This document shows, one piece after another, positions 12,009 through 22,587 of a stretch of 64,000 bases of DNA (position 1 is the stretch's first letter; each line of letters begins with the position of its first letter). This DNA comes from Dasypus novemcinctus (taxonomy: Eukaryota > Chordata > Mammalia > Cingulata > Dasypodidae). The position numbers and the translations under genes were made by a program. The notes beneath the pieces are model-generated. The model saw only the letters and a program-made list of their open reading frames with translations. It did no database searches and was not told the DNA's origin. The stretch lies in the NCBI RefSeq assembly GCF_030445035.2, contig NC_080680.1:96291157-96355156 (forward strand), written 5' to 3'.

Positions 12009-13121
12009 TTAAGCAAACATTTTTGCATAAGCTGCTTTCTCTTTGTCTTTCTGTGCCTTTATCTTTTGTTTGACTTTCAGCAATTCTGCCTGGATAGCTT
12101 TATCTTCTGGTGCAATCTCCTGAGCTTTCTTAAGATCAGCCAATGCTTGATCGTATTCTTTTAATCCTTGCCATCCTTGAGCTCGACGGTACAGTGCTTT
12201 CGTATTTGATGGGTCTATTTCAAGCGCCTCCAAACAGCTGTCAACCGCTCCCTGCCAATTTGCCATCTTCAGTTTACAAGCACCAATATTCAACACACAG
12301 CTTAAAGCTACAGGTTGCAGTTTGGATCTATCAGATTTCTCAGTAACAGCCTTGGAACTTTCCACATATCTTAGAACTTTTGCGTATTTTTTAATGGCCA
12401 TTTCCCAGTTCTGGGATTTAAAAAAAGCATTTCCAATGTTTTTTAAGTCTTCTGTTATTAGCAAAATTTTATTTACATCTTTTAAATCTATATCTGCATC
12501 CTCAGGGAAATCTGGATGACTGTCACCGGAGCCATCTTTTGGGAATATTCCCCAATCATCTCCTTCCTTCAATTCTCCGCATTCTGCAATAACGCACAAT
12601 TGGGCAGGCTTTTCACCTTTCACTTCTACATTTTCCAGAATCCTTGCCACACCCATTCCTTTAATTATTTGGCCAAACACCACATGCTTCCCATCCAAAT
12701 GAGGAGTTGGAACTGTTGTGATAAAGAACTGAGAACCATTTGTATTGCAGCCTGCATTTGCCATGCTCAGCAAACCCTCGTGATCATGCTTATAATAGAA
12801 ATTTTCATCTTCAAATTTTTCACCATAAATACTTTCTCCACCTGTTCCATTCTGATTTGAGAAGTCTCCACCCTGAATCATAAATTTCTTAATAATTTGA
12901 TGGAAAGGACATCCTTTGAAATGAAGAGGTTTCCCAGTGGTGGATCCAATGCCTTTTTCTCCTGTACACAATGCACGAAAATTTTCTGCTGTTTTGGGTA
13001 CAATATCTGCAAACAATTCTAAGATAATCTGACCAACTCGCTCCCCTCCGATGTCCACGTCAAAGAAGACTCGGGGATTGCTAGGGTTGGATGGCTTAGT
13101 CTGGGGGGACGGGTGCGACAT
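12009..13121 (-). CDS. PPID: Cyclophilin-40 (peptidyl-prolyl isomerase D) retrocopy, intact frame
   Basis: This is a single-exon frame of 370 codons, the usual length of PPID, with no stop or frameshift. The parent protein is an Hsp90 co-chaperone: an N-terminal cyclophilin isomerase domain (about residues 16-183 here) is followed by three TPR repeats (about 223-256, 273-306 and 307-340) that bind the Hsp90 tail. Visible motifs are FMIQGGDF (80-87), NTNGSQFFI (126-134) and [10 protein letters not shown] (141-150), with the His-141 that distinguishes cyclophilin-40 from cyclophilin A. One residue is odd: position 75, where the family has the catalytic arginine (equivalent to Arg55 of cyclophilin A), is glutamine. 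Several other family arginines have become Gln, His or Cys (positions 31, 114, 125), changes typical of CpG decay. It has no introns and no recognisable promoter of its own. It could be a young pseudogene that still happens to be open, or an expressed retrogene with weakened isomerase activity. Identity is near certain; function is doubtful. Confidence 0.9.
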   Translation of the reverse strand: MSHPSPQTKPSNPSNPRVFFDVDIGGERVGQIILELFADIVPKTAENFRALCTGEKGIGSTTGKPLHFKGCPFHQIIKKFMIQGGDFSNQNGTGGESIYGEKFEDENFYYKHDHEGLLSMANAGCNTNGSQFFITTVPTPHLDGKHVVFGQIIKGMGVARILENVEVKGEKPAQLCVIAECGELKEGDDWGIFPKDGSGDSHPDFPEDADIDLKDVNKILLITEDLKNIGNAFFKSQNWEMAIKKYAKVLRYVESSKAVTEKSDRSKLQPVALSCVLNIGACKLKMANWQGAVDSCLEALEIDPSNTKALYRRAQGWQGLKEYDQALADLKKAQEIAPEDKAIQAELLKVKQKIKAQKDKEKAAYAKMFA

Positions 13122-13314
13122 CTTGACTTGCAGACGCGTTAGAAAGGTATCAGATCACCTCTTGGCCGCCCGGTAGGTCACACGGAAAGCCCTATAAGTG
13201 ATTTTGATGAGACTATATTACTGAAAAGATTTAAGGATTTTTAGGATGTTGTAATGGAATGAAGTTACTTTTCATATGAGAAGAATATGTCTTTGTGGGG
13301 TCCAGTGGATGGCA

Positions 13315-13784
13315 TGCAATGGTTTGAAGCTGCATGGACATCAGAAAATCATGTTCTTAAAGCTAACCCACTCCTGTGGATGTAAAAATATTGTAGGTAT
13401 GGCCTTTTGATTAGGGTACTTCAGTAAGGTCTGGTCCAGGGTGGATCTTAATCTCATTACTGGAGTCCTTTAGAAGAAAATATAATTCAGAGAGAGAAGA
13501 GAGAAGGCCACAGAAACAAAGGAAAAAGCCACAGACGTCAGAAGCTGAAGTAACAAATTCAGGAAGATTACAGTGAGACCAGCAGACACTAATATGTACC
13601 TTGTCATGTGACAGGGGACTCCAGGACCTCCAGCAGTCAGTCTTTGGGAAGAAAGCATTGTCTGATGATGCCTTGATTTGGACATTTTTCTCAGCCTTGG
13701 AACTGCCAGCTTGTAAGTCTATAAATCCCCATGGTAAAACCCACCCATTTCTGGCATATTGTTTTTGTCTAGCAGACTAAAACA
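13315..13784 (+). mobile_element. 3' LTR of the MaLR-like provirus
   Basis: It is collinear with 9584-10085 but differs at many positions, so the insertion is old. It ends agactaaaaca and is followed directly by duplicon sequence (tgctttgttcaataatc) shared with copies B and C. Confidence 0.6.
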
Positions 13785-16117
13785 AATGCTTTGTTCAATA
13801 ATCACCTTCTTGATGAAACTGATCTTCATTACACAAATTAAAACTGGAAACTATTCCCATCATTCTTCATCTCTCAACCAATTGGGTTTTTAATTTAATA
13901 TTTTTTGCTTTTATTGTTGTAAAATATATACAACTCAAAATTTCCCATTTTATCCATTTTAAGTTATACAATTCAGTGACACTAATTATAGTCATTATAT
14001 TGTCTACCATCACCAACATACATTGCCTAATGTTTTTCATTATCCATTCTGACAAAATCTACACCCATTAAGTTGTAACTCCCATTTCCTCTTACCTCCT
14101 GCATTAGTTTGCCAGGACTTCTGTGGCAAACACCATAAAATGGGGTGGCTAATTGCAGGAACTTACTGGCTCACACATTTGGAAGTAAGAAATCCAAAAA
14201 CTAAGCATCACCAAGTCCCTGCTTGGTGATGCTTAGTCTTTAGTATTCTGGTACAGGTTTGTCAAAATCTTTAGGGTGCCTAATCCTTTCTCATGGCAAT
14301 CTCTGACCCCTTCTGTGTTCTTTCCAGGTTTTCTCTGCTATGGCTTCTCAATTACTTCCTTTATAAGGCATCCAGAAATACAGATTAAGACCCAACCTAT
14401 TTCAATTTGGCCACACGTAACTAGGAGACCAGACCATAAATGTAAATACATCTTCATAGGTTCCTACTTACAAATGGATACATACACACAGGAATGCAGT
14501 TTTGGCAGTAAAATATATTCATTTTCAGAGTTTAAGAAATAATCAGGCAGATTTACTTTACCCACAAAGTCTCACATAGAGAAAAACTACATTTTACATT
14601 GGTTTGGGAATTTAGTAATGGTATTTACTGCTCTGTGCACACTAGTGGATTCTTCTTACAGGCACATTCAAATGTAAGGAGAATAAAGCCAAAATCTAAT
14701 CTTTCCAATATATTTATATTTTAGCAAATAAGCAAACACATAGTAATACCTAGCAAATATCTTTAAAAGATAAGCATTCTGAATTCCATTACCTTAAACA
14801 CTTAGAAGTATATTTACTCTCTATAACTATAGCAAAGGAAAAGCAAAAAAAGATGGAGAAAGAATTAATCTGATTGTTACCTAATTTACATAAAAGATCC
14901 ACATAATGATTTATAATTAAATTTCAAATTACAGTTTTATGATATTTATCTAAAGTAATATTCCCCAAATTTGAAACTAACTCAACTGTAAGGATCATAA
15001 TAAAAATTTTCTTCTAAATCAACGCAGTTATCATCTTACATTTGAGAATTCTTTTCTTTTCAATATGTCATCTGCTCATTAAGGAGTAAAAAGATGCAAT
15101 TTACCCAAAATGCGATATTATTCAGACTTTTAATCTTAGTCTAAAGTGTTTCTTTTCTTAAAAAGAGAACATGTATTTCTATAGTCCATCACATAAAGGA
15201 GTTTATGTATTTTGATATTATACAAGTCATTCATATCATTCCAAAAAATAAGTCAGTCCCTTAAACAGATTAAGAATATTGTTCTCACACTTGACTTGAC
15301 AAGTCAAATAAGGGTCACAAGCAATGCCCTTGATGAGGGTTATGAGAGAAAGGGGGAACAATGAATATACTTAAAGCTAAACCAACTGTCATGAAGATTA
15401 ACAAAAAATATCTGTGAACCTGCAGATTATGAATTCTGTGGATGCTAGAAAAACAAACAGGGAAGATAAACTTAGCATGATTTAAAAAAAAAAAAGAGAG
15501 GAAGGTAGCATTGAAAAGAAAAGTTTGGAGGATACTTGAGACAAGGACTGGCACTGCATTTTGTTGCATAACAAACCATCCCAAACTTTTGACTTAAACC
15601 AAAAGCAATTCTTTATATGATAATATTTTGGGTTGGCATTTTGGGTGGAGGTTGAGTTTAGCTGGATTGTGCTTCTGCTCTGTCCAGCTTCAAAATATCT
15701 ACACAAGTGGTCACATGCCTCTGCACCTATCAGGTCACTTGGGGGTGGCTAATTATTTTCTGGGGTATCTTGTTTATCCTTACCAGGTGGTCTATAATGT
15801 TTAGGCAGCTTAGCTATGGCTTGTTCACATAGTTCTCTCAAGTTCCAAGAGGTTCTAGAACAGAAGCTACAAGGATATTTGAGGCTCTTGGTTTGGACCA
15901 CATGCAATATTATTTCCAGTTAATCTATTCTTACTCAGAACAATACATTGGCCCTTTTCCCATTGAAGAAGAGGGCAAATAGACACCATGCAAGAAGAAG
16001 GGGCTGCATAGTATTCCTGCCTACTTTTGCAACCTACTAAAATTTTCAACTACCCAATTTTTTAAACAATAATCACTGGACATCAATATGAGAATTAAGA
16101 ACATGAATGACTAACTG

Positions 16118-17059
16118 TCACTTGACAAAATTAATACCCCTTTGGTAAATTATTATCAGAGCTGATTTCATGTCTCTGTTCCTCAGGCTATAGATGAAAG
16201 GGTTCAGCATGGGAGTTACCACCGTGTACATAACTGAAGCAATTACATCCTTGATATTAGAATTGTTTGATGGGGGAAAGAAGTAAACAATGGCAAGAGT
16301 CCCATAGTACAGAAACACCACAGAAAGGTGGGAGCCACAAGTGGACAAGGCTTTACAGATCCCCTTTTTGGACGGGACCTTCAAAATGGTGGCCCCAATG
16401 CGAATATAAGAACCCAAAATAGCACTCGCTGATAGGAAGACAGACAATGCTGCCTCAGTGAAGATGACTAGCTCATTGATGGAAGTGTCCGAGCAGGTCA
16501 GCTTAAAGAGGGCTGTGATGGCACAGAAGTAGTGGGGGATGGTATTGTCAGCACAAAAGGACAGTTGAGCCAAAAGCAGGGTGTGCAAAAGGGCATGGGA
16601 AAAAGCAAAGAACCAGCACCCAGCCACCAAGAAGACACACACCTCCTCCCTCATTATGGTGGTGTAGCGTAGTGGGTGACAGATGGCCACATACCTGTCA
16701 TAAGCCATTGCTGCAAGAAGAAAGCAGTCAGCAGCAGCAAACATTATGTAAAAATACATCTGGGAAATGCATCCTGCATATGGGATGGATTTATGATTAG
16801 TCTGAATGTCCATCAGCATCTTTGGGACAGTGACAGATGAGAAGGAGACATCAGTGAAGGCCAAGTGGCTGAGGAAGAAGTACATGGGGGTGTGGAGGCG
16901 AGAGTCCAGCCTGATGAGCAGGATGATGAGCAGGTTCCCCAGCACCGTGGTGAGGTACATGCCCAGGAAGAGGGCGAAGAACACGCCCCGCTGCTCTGGC
17001 TGGATGGGGAGTCCCAGGAGGAGGAATTCAGACACGCTGCTCTGGTTCTCCAACTTCAT
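16118..17059 (-). CDS. OR1J: Olfactory receptor, OR1J-like, intact
   Basis: This single-exon frame of 313 codons encodes a seven-helix odorant receptor of olfactory sensory neurons. All family hallmarks are present: an N-glycosylation site at Asn5 (NQS), GN in helix 1 (41-42), [13 protein letters not shown] (55-67), the disulfide Cys97, [13 protein letters not shown] (118-130), loop cysteines 169, 179 and 189, [13 protein letters not shown] (236-248) and [12 protein letters not shown] (283-294). The frame stays open upstream, but the ATG at 17057-17059 is chosen because it gives the standard OR start and length and has A at -3. The sequence is closest to what I know of the OR1J subfamily (human 9q33 cluster). 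OR coding exons normally have a non-coding 5' exon upstream; I could not place one. Two relatives in the same orientation lie at 26.8 and 63.3 kb. No lesion is seen, so it is probably functional. Confidence 0.95.
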   Translation of the reverse strand: MKLENQSSVSEFLLLGLPIQPEQRGVFFALFLGMYLTTVLGNLLIILLIRLDSRLHTPMYFFLSHLAFTDVSFSSVTVPKMLMDIQTNHKSIPYAGCISQMYFYIMFAAADCFLLAAMAYDRYVAICHPLRYTTIMREEVCVFLVAGCWFFAFSHALLHTLLLAQLSFCADNTIPHYFCAITALFKLTCSDTSINELVIFTEAALSVFLSASAILGSYIRIGATILKVPSKKGICKALSTCGSHLSVVFLYYGTLAIVYFFPPSNNSNIKDVIASVMYTVVTPMLNPFIYSLRNRDMKSALIIIYQRGINFVK

Positions 17060-18090
17060 GCTGCTCTTTTTTCTCTTGGGAATTAAGAAAAGTTCCAGCC
17101 ACCCGTGACAACACAATAAATCTGTGACAGAACTACCCACACTGTCATATAAACAAAACATGCAAATAATGCAGACAGTGATTGTGCACACAGCACTCAA
17201 GAAACAACACAACCACATGTAAACACAAATACTGGAACAATCACAAGACAAATATAAAACACTCAATAATACATGCAAATTTCATTTTGCATACCTAAAA
17301 CTCATACTGTGTGTAGACACAAATAAGGAAGTATGTGTACATGCCACATGTATCATACACAATTTTTTCAAGAAACACAATTGCACACACATATAACTTC
17401 ACACTTAGCCAAAAAACAAATGACACATGTGGTCATAGACATACACCCTGATTTTGGGTGATGGATTCCTGCCCCAAAGACACACAGTATAGGGGAAGCA
17501 GTCAATGTCTGAGTCACTTGAGCCCACTCATTCGCAGGCATAGTCACAGTCACACAGTCACTATCTACAAATAAATGGATTGCAAGTACACAAATGGAAT
17601 TAACAAACACACACAAAAAACTCACATCCAGACAAATAAATCTCATAAACAGATTATCTCACACATCCACATTACTGAATAGAGGTTTCAAGCCTTCTCC
17701 CTTATGGTAGTTATAGAAAAAGTCAGAGAACTTGTGTTCCACCTTACAGAGAACATTGGTTTTCTCCAAATTCTACACTTGCATTTACTTAGCTATGCTG
17801 TCTGTTTAATGGTGGAAAATTGGGAATTATTAAAGGAGAACAGGCCAAATATCTGGGATCATGCATGCAAATAGTACACTTCCTTAATCAGGACCAATTT
17901 GGAGTTGTATGTTCTTGGTAAAAGGTGAAAAGATCAGGCTGTGAGCCAGGTATATAGCACACACACTGTCATACCCAACATCAAACACATGCATACACAC
18001 AACAACAGAGACTGAACTAACAAAAAAATATGCATAAACCTGTATTCCACTTGCAAAAAAAAAAAAATCCCACCAGAAACATATATATGC
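17060..18090. other. CA/TG-rich cryptic simple sequence upstream of the receptor
   Basis: Short CA-rich words (acacac, cacacatg, catgcaaa) recur irregularly, densest at 17130-17650 and 17950-18090. The minus frames here translate to cysteine- and valine-rich runs because of that composition. It is the 5' flank of the olfactory receptor, so an upstream non-coding exon or promoter may lie here, but I cannot point to one. Confidence 0.45.
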
Positions 18091-18685
18091 AAAGCTATAA
18101 TTCCACAGATATCCCGTTGTACCTGAAAAATTCCAAGCTCACTCTGAACTTTGCCAGTCCTTGGTGGTCTCAAGAACCTTTAGATCCACTATGCTGAGTC
18201 TCCACTTTTGCTGACACCATGAACAAAAGACTAAGTGAAAGACTGCTAGCCCATGACCTCGGGAGCTCTCTATGTATGACCTTGAGCCCCAGAATAATGA
18301 GTAACAAGTTTTCTTTTTACCAACAGAGAGGACTCAAGGAAGTCCCTAAGGTCCTGGCCAAGAAAATAATCTAGTAGGCTAATCAACTCCAATTTCCCAT
18401 CAGACCTTGGGGAGGAGCCTGGGCAGGGACTGGAGAGACTGGACTAGTAGAGCCTACAGAGAGTTTGTACCAATTATGAGGTACACCCAGGGTTGCTCTG
18501 CCTGCACAGAGTTCCAACAATAGGCAGGAGCGGCTCAGGCATCCTCTAATTTTGATGTAGCCAATGCACTATGTCAGACAAAACTGGAACTGGGTTTGGA
18601 CAACCCCTGTCATTAATTGCTCTAGTTCTCTGTACTACTCTATCTGCATACAACTTGGCCAATTCATTGAAAATAAACTAGTAGT
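18091..18685. other. Spacer, nothing recognised
   Basis: Moderate GC content, no long frame, and no match to other parts of the window. It ends where an L1 3' UTR fragment starts. Confidence 0.3.
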
Positions 18686-19500
18686 ATGAGTGTGATGGAG
18701 TTGGACTCAGATGTGACCTTTCTACACATGCCTCTTCTGTCACTTTTACTGGACCTGTGGTTGGCACTGGGATTGGTGTATACTCAGGAGACCTGAATCT
18801 ATGGACTGTCCATGTGACAGCCAGGCCCTGAGCCTCAGCAAACTTGCAACTCCTACCCTTTGGTTTATAGGACTTGCCCTGACCAGTGAACAGGGAGGTG
18901 AAGAAGGTCAACCACCACACCAGGGAGCCAAGAGCATCTACAATTGCAAGCAGGAGAATTGCATCCAGCATCCATGTGGAATCTAAGCACCCTCTCGATA
19001 TAGAGGTGGAGTGGACATAACCATCCCAGGGTCCACAGGATGGAGGAAAAGAGTATGGATTAGAGTGAACTTACTGATATTCTACTATGGAACTATTGTC
19101 TTTAGTAATGGAAGAAATAATAGCATTGATGTGGAGAAAATGACCATGGTAGCTGCTGAGGGTAGGGAGAAGGAAGAAAAGATATGATGTGGGGGTATTT
19201 TCAGGACTTAGAGTTGTCCTGGGTGGTACTGCAGGAACAGATGCTGGACAATGTATGTCCTGCCATGGACTGGGGGAGAGTGTAAACTACAATGTAAACC
19301 ATTATCCATGTGGTACAGCAGTGCTTCAAAATGTATTCACCAAATGCAATGAATGTCCCATGATGATGAAAGAGGTTGTTCATGTGGGAGGAGTGGTGGT
19401 GATGTAATGTGGGGTATAGGGGAACCTCTTATATTTTTAATATAACATTTTTTGTGATCCATGTATCTTCAAAAAATACAATTAAAAAAAAGTAAGAATC
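18686..19500 (+). mobile_element. L1 3' UTR fragment
   Basis: It is collinear with 30800-31640 and 42670-43470: gtgatggagttggactcag, gtatactcaggagac, aaccaccacaccagggagcc, gttgtcctgggtggtactgc, then aacattttttgtgatc and an A-rich end. It is 5'-truncated inside the UTR, so no L1 protein sequence is present. It still contains the segment whose antisense frame (18678-18971) encodes a hydrophobic run. Confidence 0.75.
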
Positions 19501-19512
19501 CTAATTTAAAAA

Positions 19513-20955
19513 AAAAAGAATGTCCGTTATTTAAATAAAGAAACAGATAACTACAAGTGCTGGAGAGGATGTGGATAAATAGGACCACTCCTTCAATGTT
19601 GGTAGGAATGTAGAATGGTGTAAGCTCTGTGGAAGACCATTTGGCAGTACTTCAAAAAGATAAATATTGAACTGCCATATGATCCATCAATCCCGTTACA
19701 AGGAATATATTCAGAAGAACTGAAAGCAAAGATGCAAACTGACATTGCACACCAATGTCCATAACAACATTATTCAGAATCAGTAAAATATGGAAACCTC
19801 TCAAATATCCATCAAATGATGAATGAATAAACAAAATGTGGTATATACATTCAATGGAATACTATTCAGCTGTTAGAAGAAATAAAGTAGGGATGCACCT
19901 TGTGACATGGATGAACCTAAAAGATATTATGTGTGAAATAAACCAGACACAAAAGGACAAATTTTATTGTCTCACTAATATGAACTAAATATGATGGATA
20001 AACTTGTGGAAATTCTAGAGTGTAAGTTACTAGGAGGTAGGAGGTGGGTTGAGAATGGGAGCTGATGCTATGTATGTAGAATCTTTAATAAGGTTTATTG
20101 TAAAAGTGTGGAAAAGAATAGAGTTGATGGTAACTCATTATTGTGAGTATAAATAACACTGTGGATTTATAAATGAGATTGTGGCTGAAAGGGATTGTCT
20201 GTGGACATAAATGTCAATTGAAAGAGCTAGAAAATAATCTAGGAACTGTAAATAACAGTGATTTCAGTGGGGGATGAAGATTGTGGTTAGTAATATAAAC
20301 ATAAGAATGTTCAAAGTGTTAAGAAAATGGTGAAAATGGGAAAATTATAACTAATGTAACTTATGTTTGATCATTAACAGTAACATTGTAATATTTTGCA
20401 GCAATGGCAAATAAGTATATCAATTCTAAGTGAGAGCACAAAAGGGGTTTAAGAAGGTATGGAATTTCTTCTTTTGGAAAAAAGAAAACATTCTAGAATT
20501 GTCTGAGGTGAAAACAGCACAACTGTGATGAAAATGAGAACCACTCTGTGTACACTCTGAATGGACTGTAAAAAGGACATGACTATATAACACAGGGAAT
20601 CCTGTGGTGGAAGATGAACTGTGGTTAAAAGAACAAGTATGAGAATGTTCTCTCATGAACCATAACAAATATATAATACTAGGAACTCATGTTAATAATC
20701 AGGTGGGTTGGGGGAAAACTATACCAAATGTAAGATATTGCCTATAATAAGTAGTAATATTTTGATGATTTTCTTTCATAGTTTGTAACAAATGTTTCAC
20801 AATAATGCAAGGTGGTGGTGGTTGGGGGTGATGTATGGAAGCTCTATATGATGATATGCATGCTTGTTTTGTAAGTTCACAACTTTTACTATACGCTTAT
20901 TTTTCATGTATGTTCATGTATGAATGATATCCTTCAATAAATTAAAAAATAAAAA
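19513..20955 (+). mobile_element. L1 fragment: end of ORF2 and an older-type 3' UTR
   Basis: It begins with the zinc-knuckle neighbourhood of ORF2 (gctggagaggatgtgg near 19560). It reads through the C-terminal part with stops and runs into a 3' UTR that ends cttcaataaattaaaaaataaa. The UTR is of a different type from the 2.6 kb UTR of the 48-58 kb element, so at least two L1 lineages are represented. Confidence 0.65.
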
Positions 20956-20989
20956 ATAAACTACTTAGCCTAATTATAATTAATGCCTA

Positions 20990-21410
20990 AGTGTAACTTA
21001 CTGGAATCCTCCTTGTTACTCAATGTGGACTCTTTCTAAAGCAAAGTCAGCAAATAAACTCACTACTTTTCCCCTAACATGGAACATGACTCTCCAGGAT
21101 GAGCCTCCCTGGCACCCAGGGATTGTTACCAAGCAGCAACCAGTGACGCATATGGAAATAGACCTTGACTAAAAAGGGGACGCATTAAGTAAAAAAAAAT
21201 TTTATGGCTAAGAGATTTCAAAATGAGTCAAGTAGTCATTCCAGAGGTAATGTTTATGCAGGTCCCAGGCAGATTTCACTAACTGCCACAGTAAACAAAA
21301 CTTCAAAACAAAGTGCCCCTGAGGACTCTAAGGACATCTGGACACCATAGGCAAGACACACAAATGCATAAAACTAACAGCCTTTGAGCAGGTCCTATTT
21401 GGGAATATAT
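20990..21410 (+). mobile_element. L1 3' UTR fragment, middle part
   Basis: Phrases such as ggaacatgactctccaggatgagcctccctggcaccc and ttatggctaagagatttc, read in short pieces, match 30440-30640 and 57140-57360. It is diverged and truncated at both ends. Confidence 0.55.
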
Positions 21411-21986
21411 GATAATCTAAAATCCCTTCCAAAGTTACTGGAGTATACCTGGCACTAACCCATCTCAGCAGTTTTGCAGTGGTTGTCACAACTCCCTGGA
21501 ATGTTTTACCTACAGTTATCCTCATGCCTCGCCACCCTGAACGCCTTCAATTGTTTGTTCAAATATAACCTCGATGAAACCAGTCCTCAATGCACCACTT
21601 AAAATTCCTGTCATTCTTTTACTTTTTCTGTTTTTAAAAAGAATTGTTCATTTACTCAATCTGGGGCATATTAGATATGTGGCGGCTTGCTCGGTCGGTA
21701 GAGGTGGGGTCTGGCTGCGGACGAGGGGTCAGTCCCGCTTGGGACGAGGGATCGGTCCCGCTTGGGACGAGGGGTCGGTCCGGCAGCAGTCGAGGGGTTG
21801 GTCTCACAGGGGTTGCGCGGTTCGGCTGACGGGGTCGCCCGGCGAAGCCGGCGATGAGGGGGTCGCCCGGAGAAGCAGGCGACGAACTGGGGACAAGGGA
21901 GGCCAGGCCCTTGTCGGGGGCTCTCAGGACTGGAGGGCGCACGGCAGAAGAACTACCGCGGAGACAAGGTAAACACGCAAGTCCAC

Positions 21987-21992
21987 TTTATT
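21987..21992 (-). terminator. Poly(A) signal of the solo LTR
   Basis: AATAAA on the minus strand only about 16 bases beyond the TATA box. The transcription start would fall close to or after the signal, a compact arrangement. Confidence 0.6.
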
Positions 21993-22008
21993 GAGGGAGA
22001 GGCAACAG

Positions 22009-22015
22009 TTTTATA
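22009..22015 (-). promoter_or_regulatory. TATA box of the solo LTR
   Basis: TATAAAA on the minus strand, downstream of several CCAAT boxes in the order expected for a retroviral U3 promoter. If used, it would drive transcription toward lower coordinates. Confidence 0.65.
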
Positions 22016-22587
22016 GGGGCTGGGGAAGGCTGATTGGTCGAAGCCACGCCCTGCTCTGATTGGTTGCCGGAGAAAGGTCAGTGGGAGGTGCTGGACAGGG
22101 GAGGGGTGGTGGTTAGGGATTGGCTGTCGCTGTTGCTGGGGGAAGGGGCAAGGTTTAGGGATTGGTGGCTGCTGTTGCTGGGGTGGAGGGCAGACTTGAG
22201 TTTCCCGCCCACGCCTGGCTGTTGCTGCTGTCAGGGGAAGGGAAGAGGGCAGACTGGATTTTTCCGCCCACGCCTGGCTGTTGCTGCTGTCAGGGGAGGG
22301 GAAAAGGGCAGACTGGAATTTTCCGCCCTGCGCCTGCGCAGGGGGAAAGAAGAAGAAGGGTGCCACCCCACAGGCATCGTGTGGCGCCATCCGGGAGGAG
22401 GGGCGGCCGCGGAAGCATGGCTGCTGAGAAGGGGAGACCCGAGGGCACTCTGTGCCCATGCCGAGCTCCCTTCAGGGGTGGCGGTGAGTCCGACCAGCCA
22501 CCCTATTATGGGGGCAGCGGCTTGGCCTGCCGCAGCTGCTCCCCCGCCAGGCCAGCAAACCACACTTCAGCCCGAGGGGTGACCGCA

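Larger units (their letters stand above)
11436..13190 (-). mobile_element. Processed PPID retrocopy with target-site duplication
   Basis: The 15-base word cctataagtgatttt occurs at 11421-11435 and at 13191-13205, bracketing an intronless PPID cDNA in minus orientation. The insert comprises about 69 bases of 5' UTR, the coding region, a 3' UTR, an AATAAA signal and a short poly(A) (a run of T on the plus strand at 11432-11439). These are the hallmarks of L1-mediated retroposition. The host DNA is the interior of the MaLR-like provirus. The 3' UTR was later split by a truncated L1 tail (11554-11916). Confidence 0.9.
9584..13784 (+). mobile_element. MaLR/ERVL-like provirus, LTR-internal-LTR, in copy A
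   Basis: Two similar LTRs (9584-10085 and 13315-13784) share the order caatggtttgaagc or similar, cagaaaatcatgtt, tttgggga..gcatt..ctgatgatgcc, gatttggacatttttctcagcc and a CA end. They bracket about 1.4 kb of MaLR-type interior: 10086-11420 continues at 13206-13314. The interior begins ggttttggtaccatgaaagtg, the usual MaLR junction. Inside it lies a PPID retrocopy. Copies B and C of the duplicon read straight across the insertion point, so the provirus probably entered after duplication or in one copy only. No retroviral gene is open. Confidence 0.65.
8300..17059. repeat. Duplicon copy A carrying the intact olfactory receptor
   Basis: The parts 8300-9583 and 13785-17059 align in order with 60057-64000 (copy C). 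From about 9470 on they also align with 21420-27742 (copy B). Anchors include agccattgtagctcag (9024 against 60722), the conserved word tggctcaca after 14160, 24825 and 61820, attgttctcacacttgactt near 15278, and the receptor itself. The unit is interrupted by a retroviral element at 9584-13784 that the other copies lack. Boundaries are approximate; left of about 8300 the similarity to copy C stops at an L1. Confidence 0.7.
21678..22587 (-). mobile_element. Solo retroviral LTR, CpG-rich, 910 bases
   Basis: On the minus strand it begins TGCGGTCA and ends GCCACA. The 5-base word agata flanks it (21673-21677 and 22588-22592). Read on the minus strand, U3 holds several inverted or direct CCAAT boxes (plus-strand gattggt at 22033, 22058, 22118 and 22161), a TATAAAA box and an AATAAA signal. 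Internal near-repeats of about 50 bases (three copies at about 22190-22340) and of a gggacgaggg unit (21720-21780) are visible. GC and CpG content are far above the surroundings, which argues for a fairly young insertion. No internal retroviral region remains, as expected after LTR-LTR recombination. The open frames across it are compositional. Confidence 0.75.

Noticed and set aside
12143-12860. Plus-strand frames of 65-114 codons
   Set aside because: Antisense of the PPID retrocopy, without independent support.
16806-17108. Plus-strand frames of 73-100 codons over the receptor
   Set aside because: They are shadows of the minus-strand olfactory receptor; the same shadows occur at 27489-27845.
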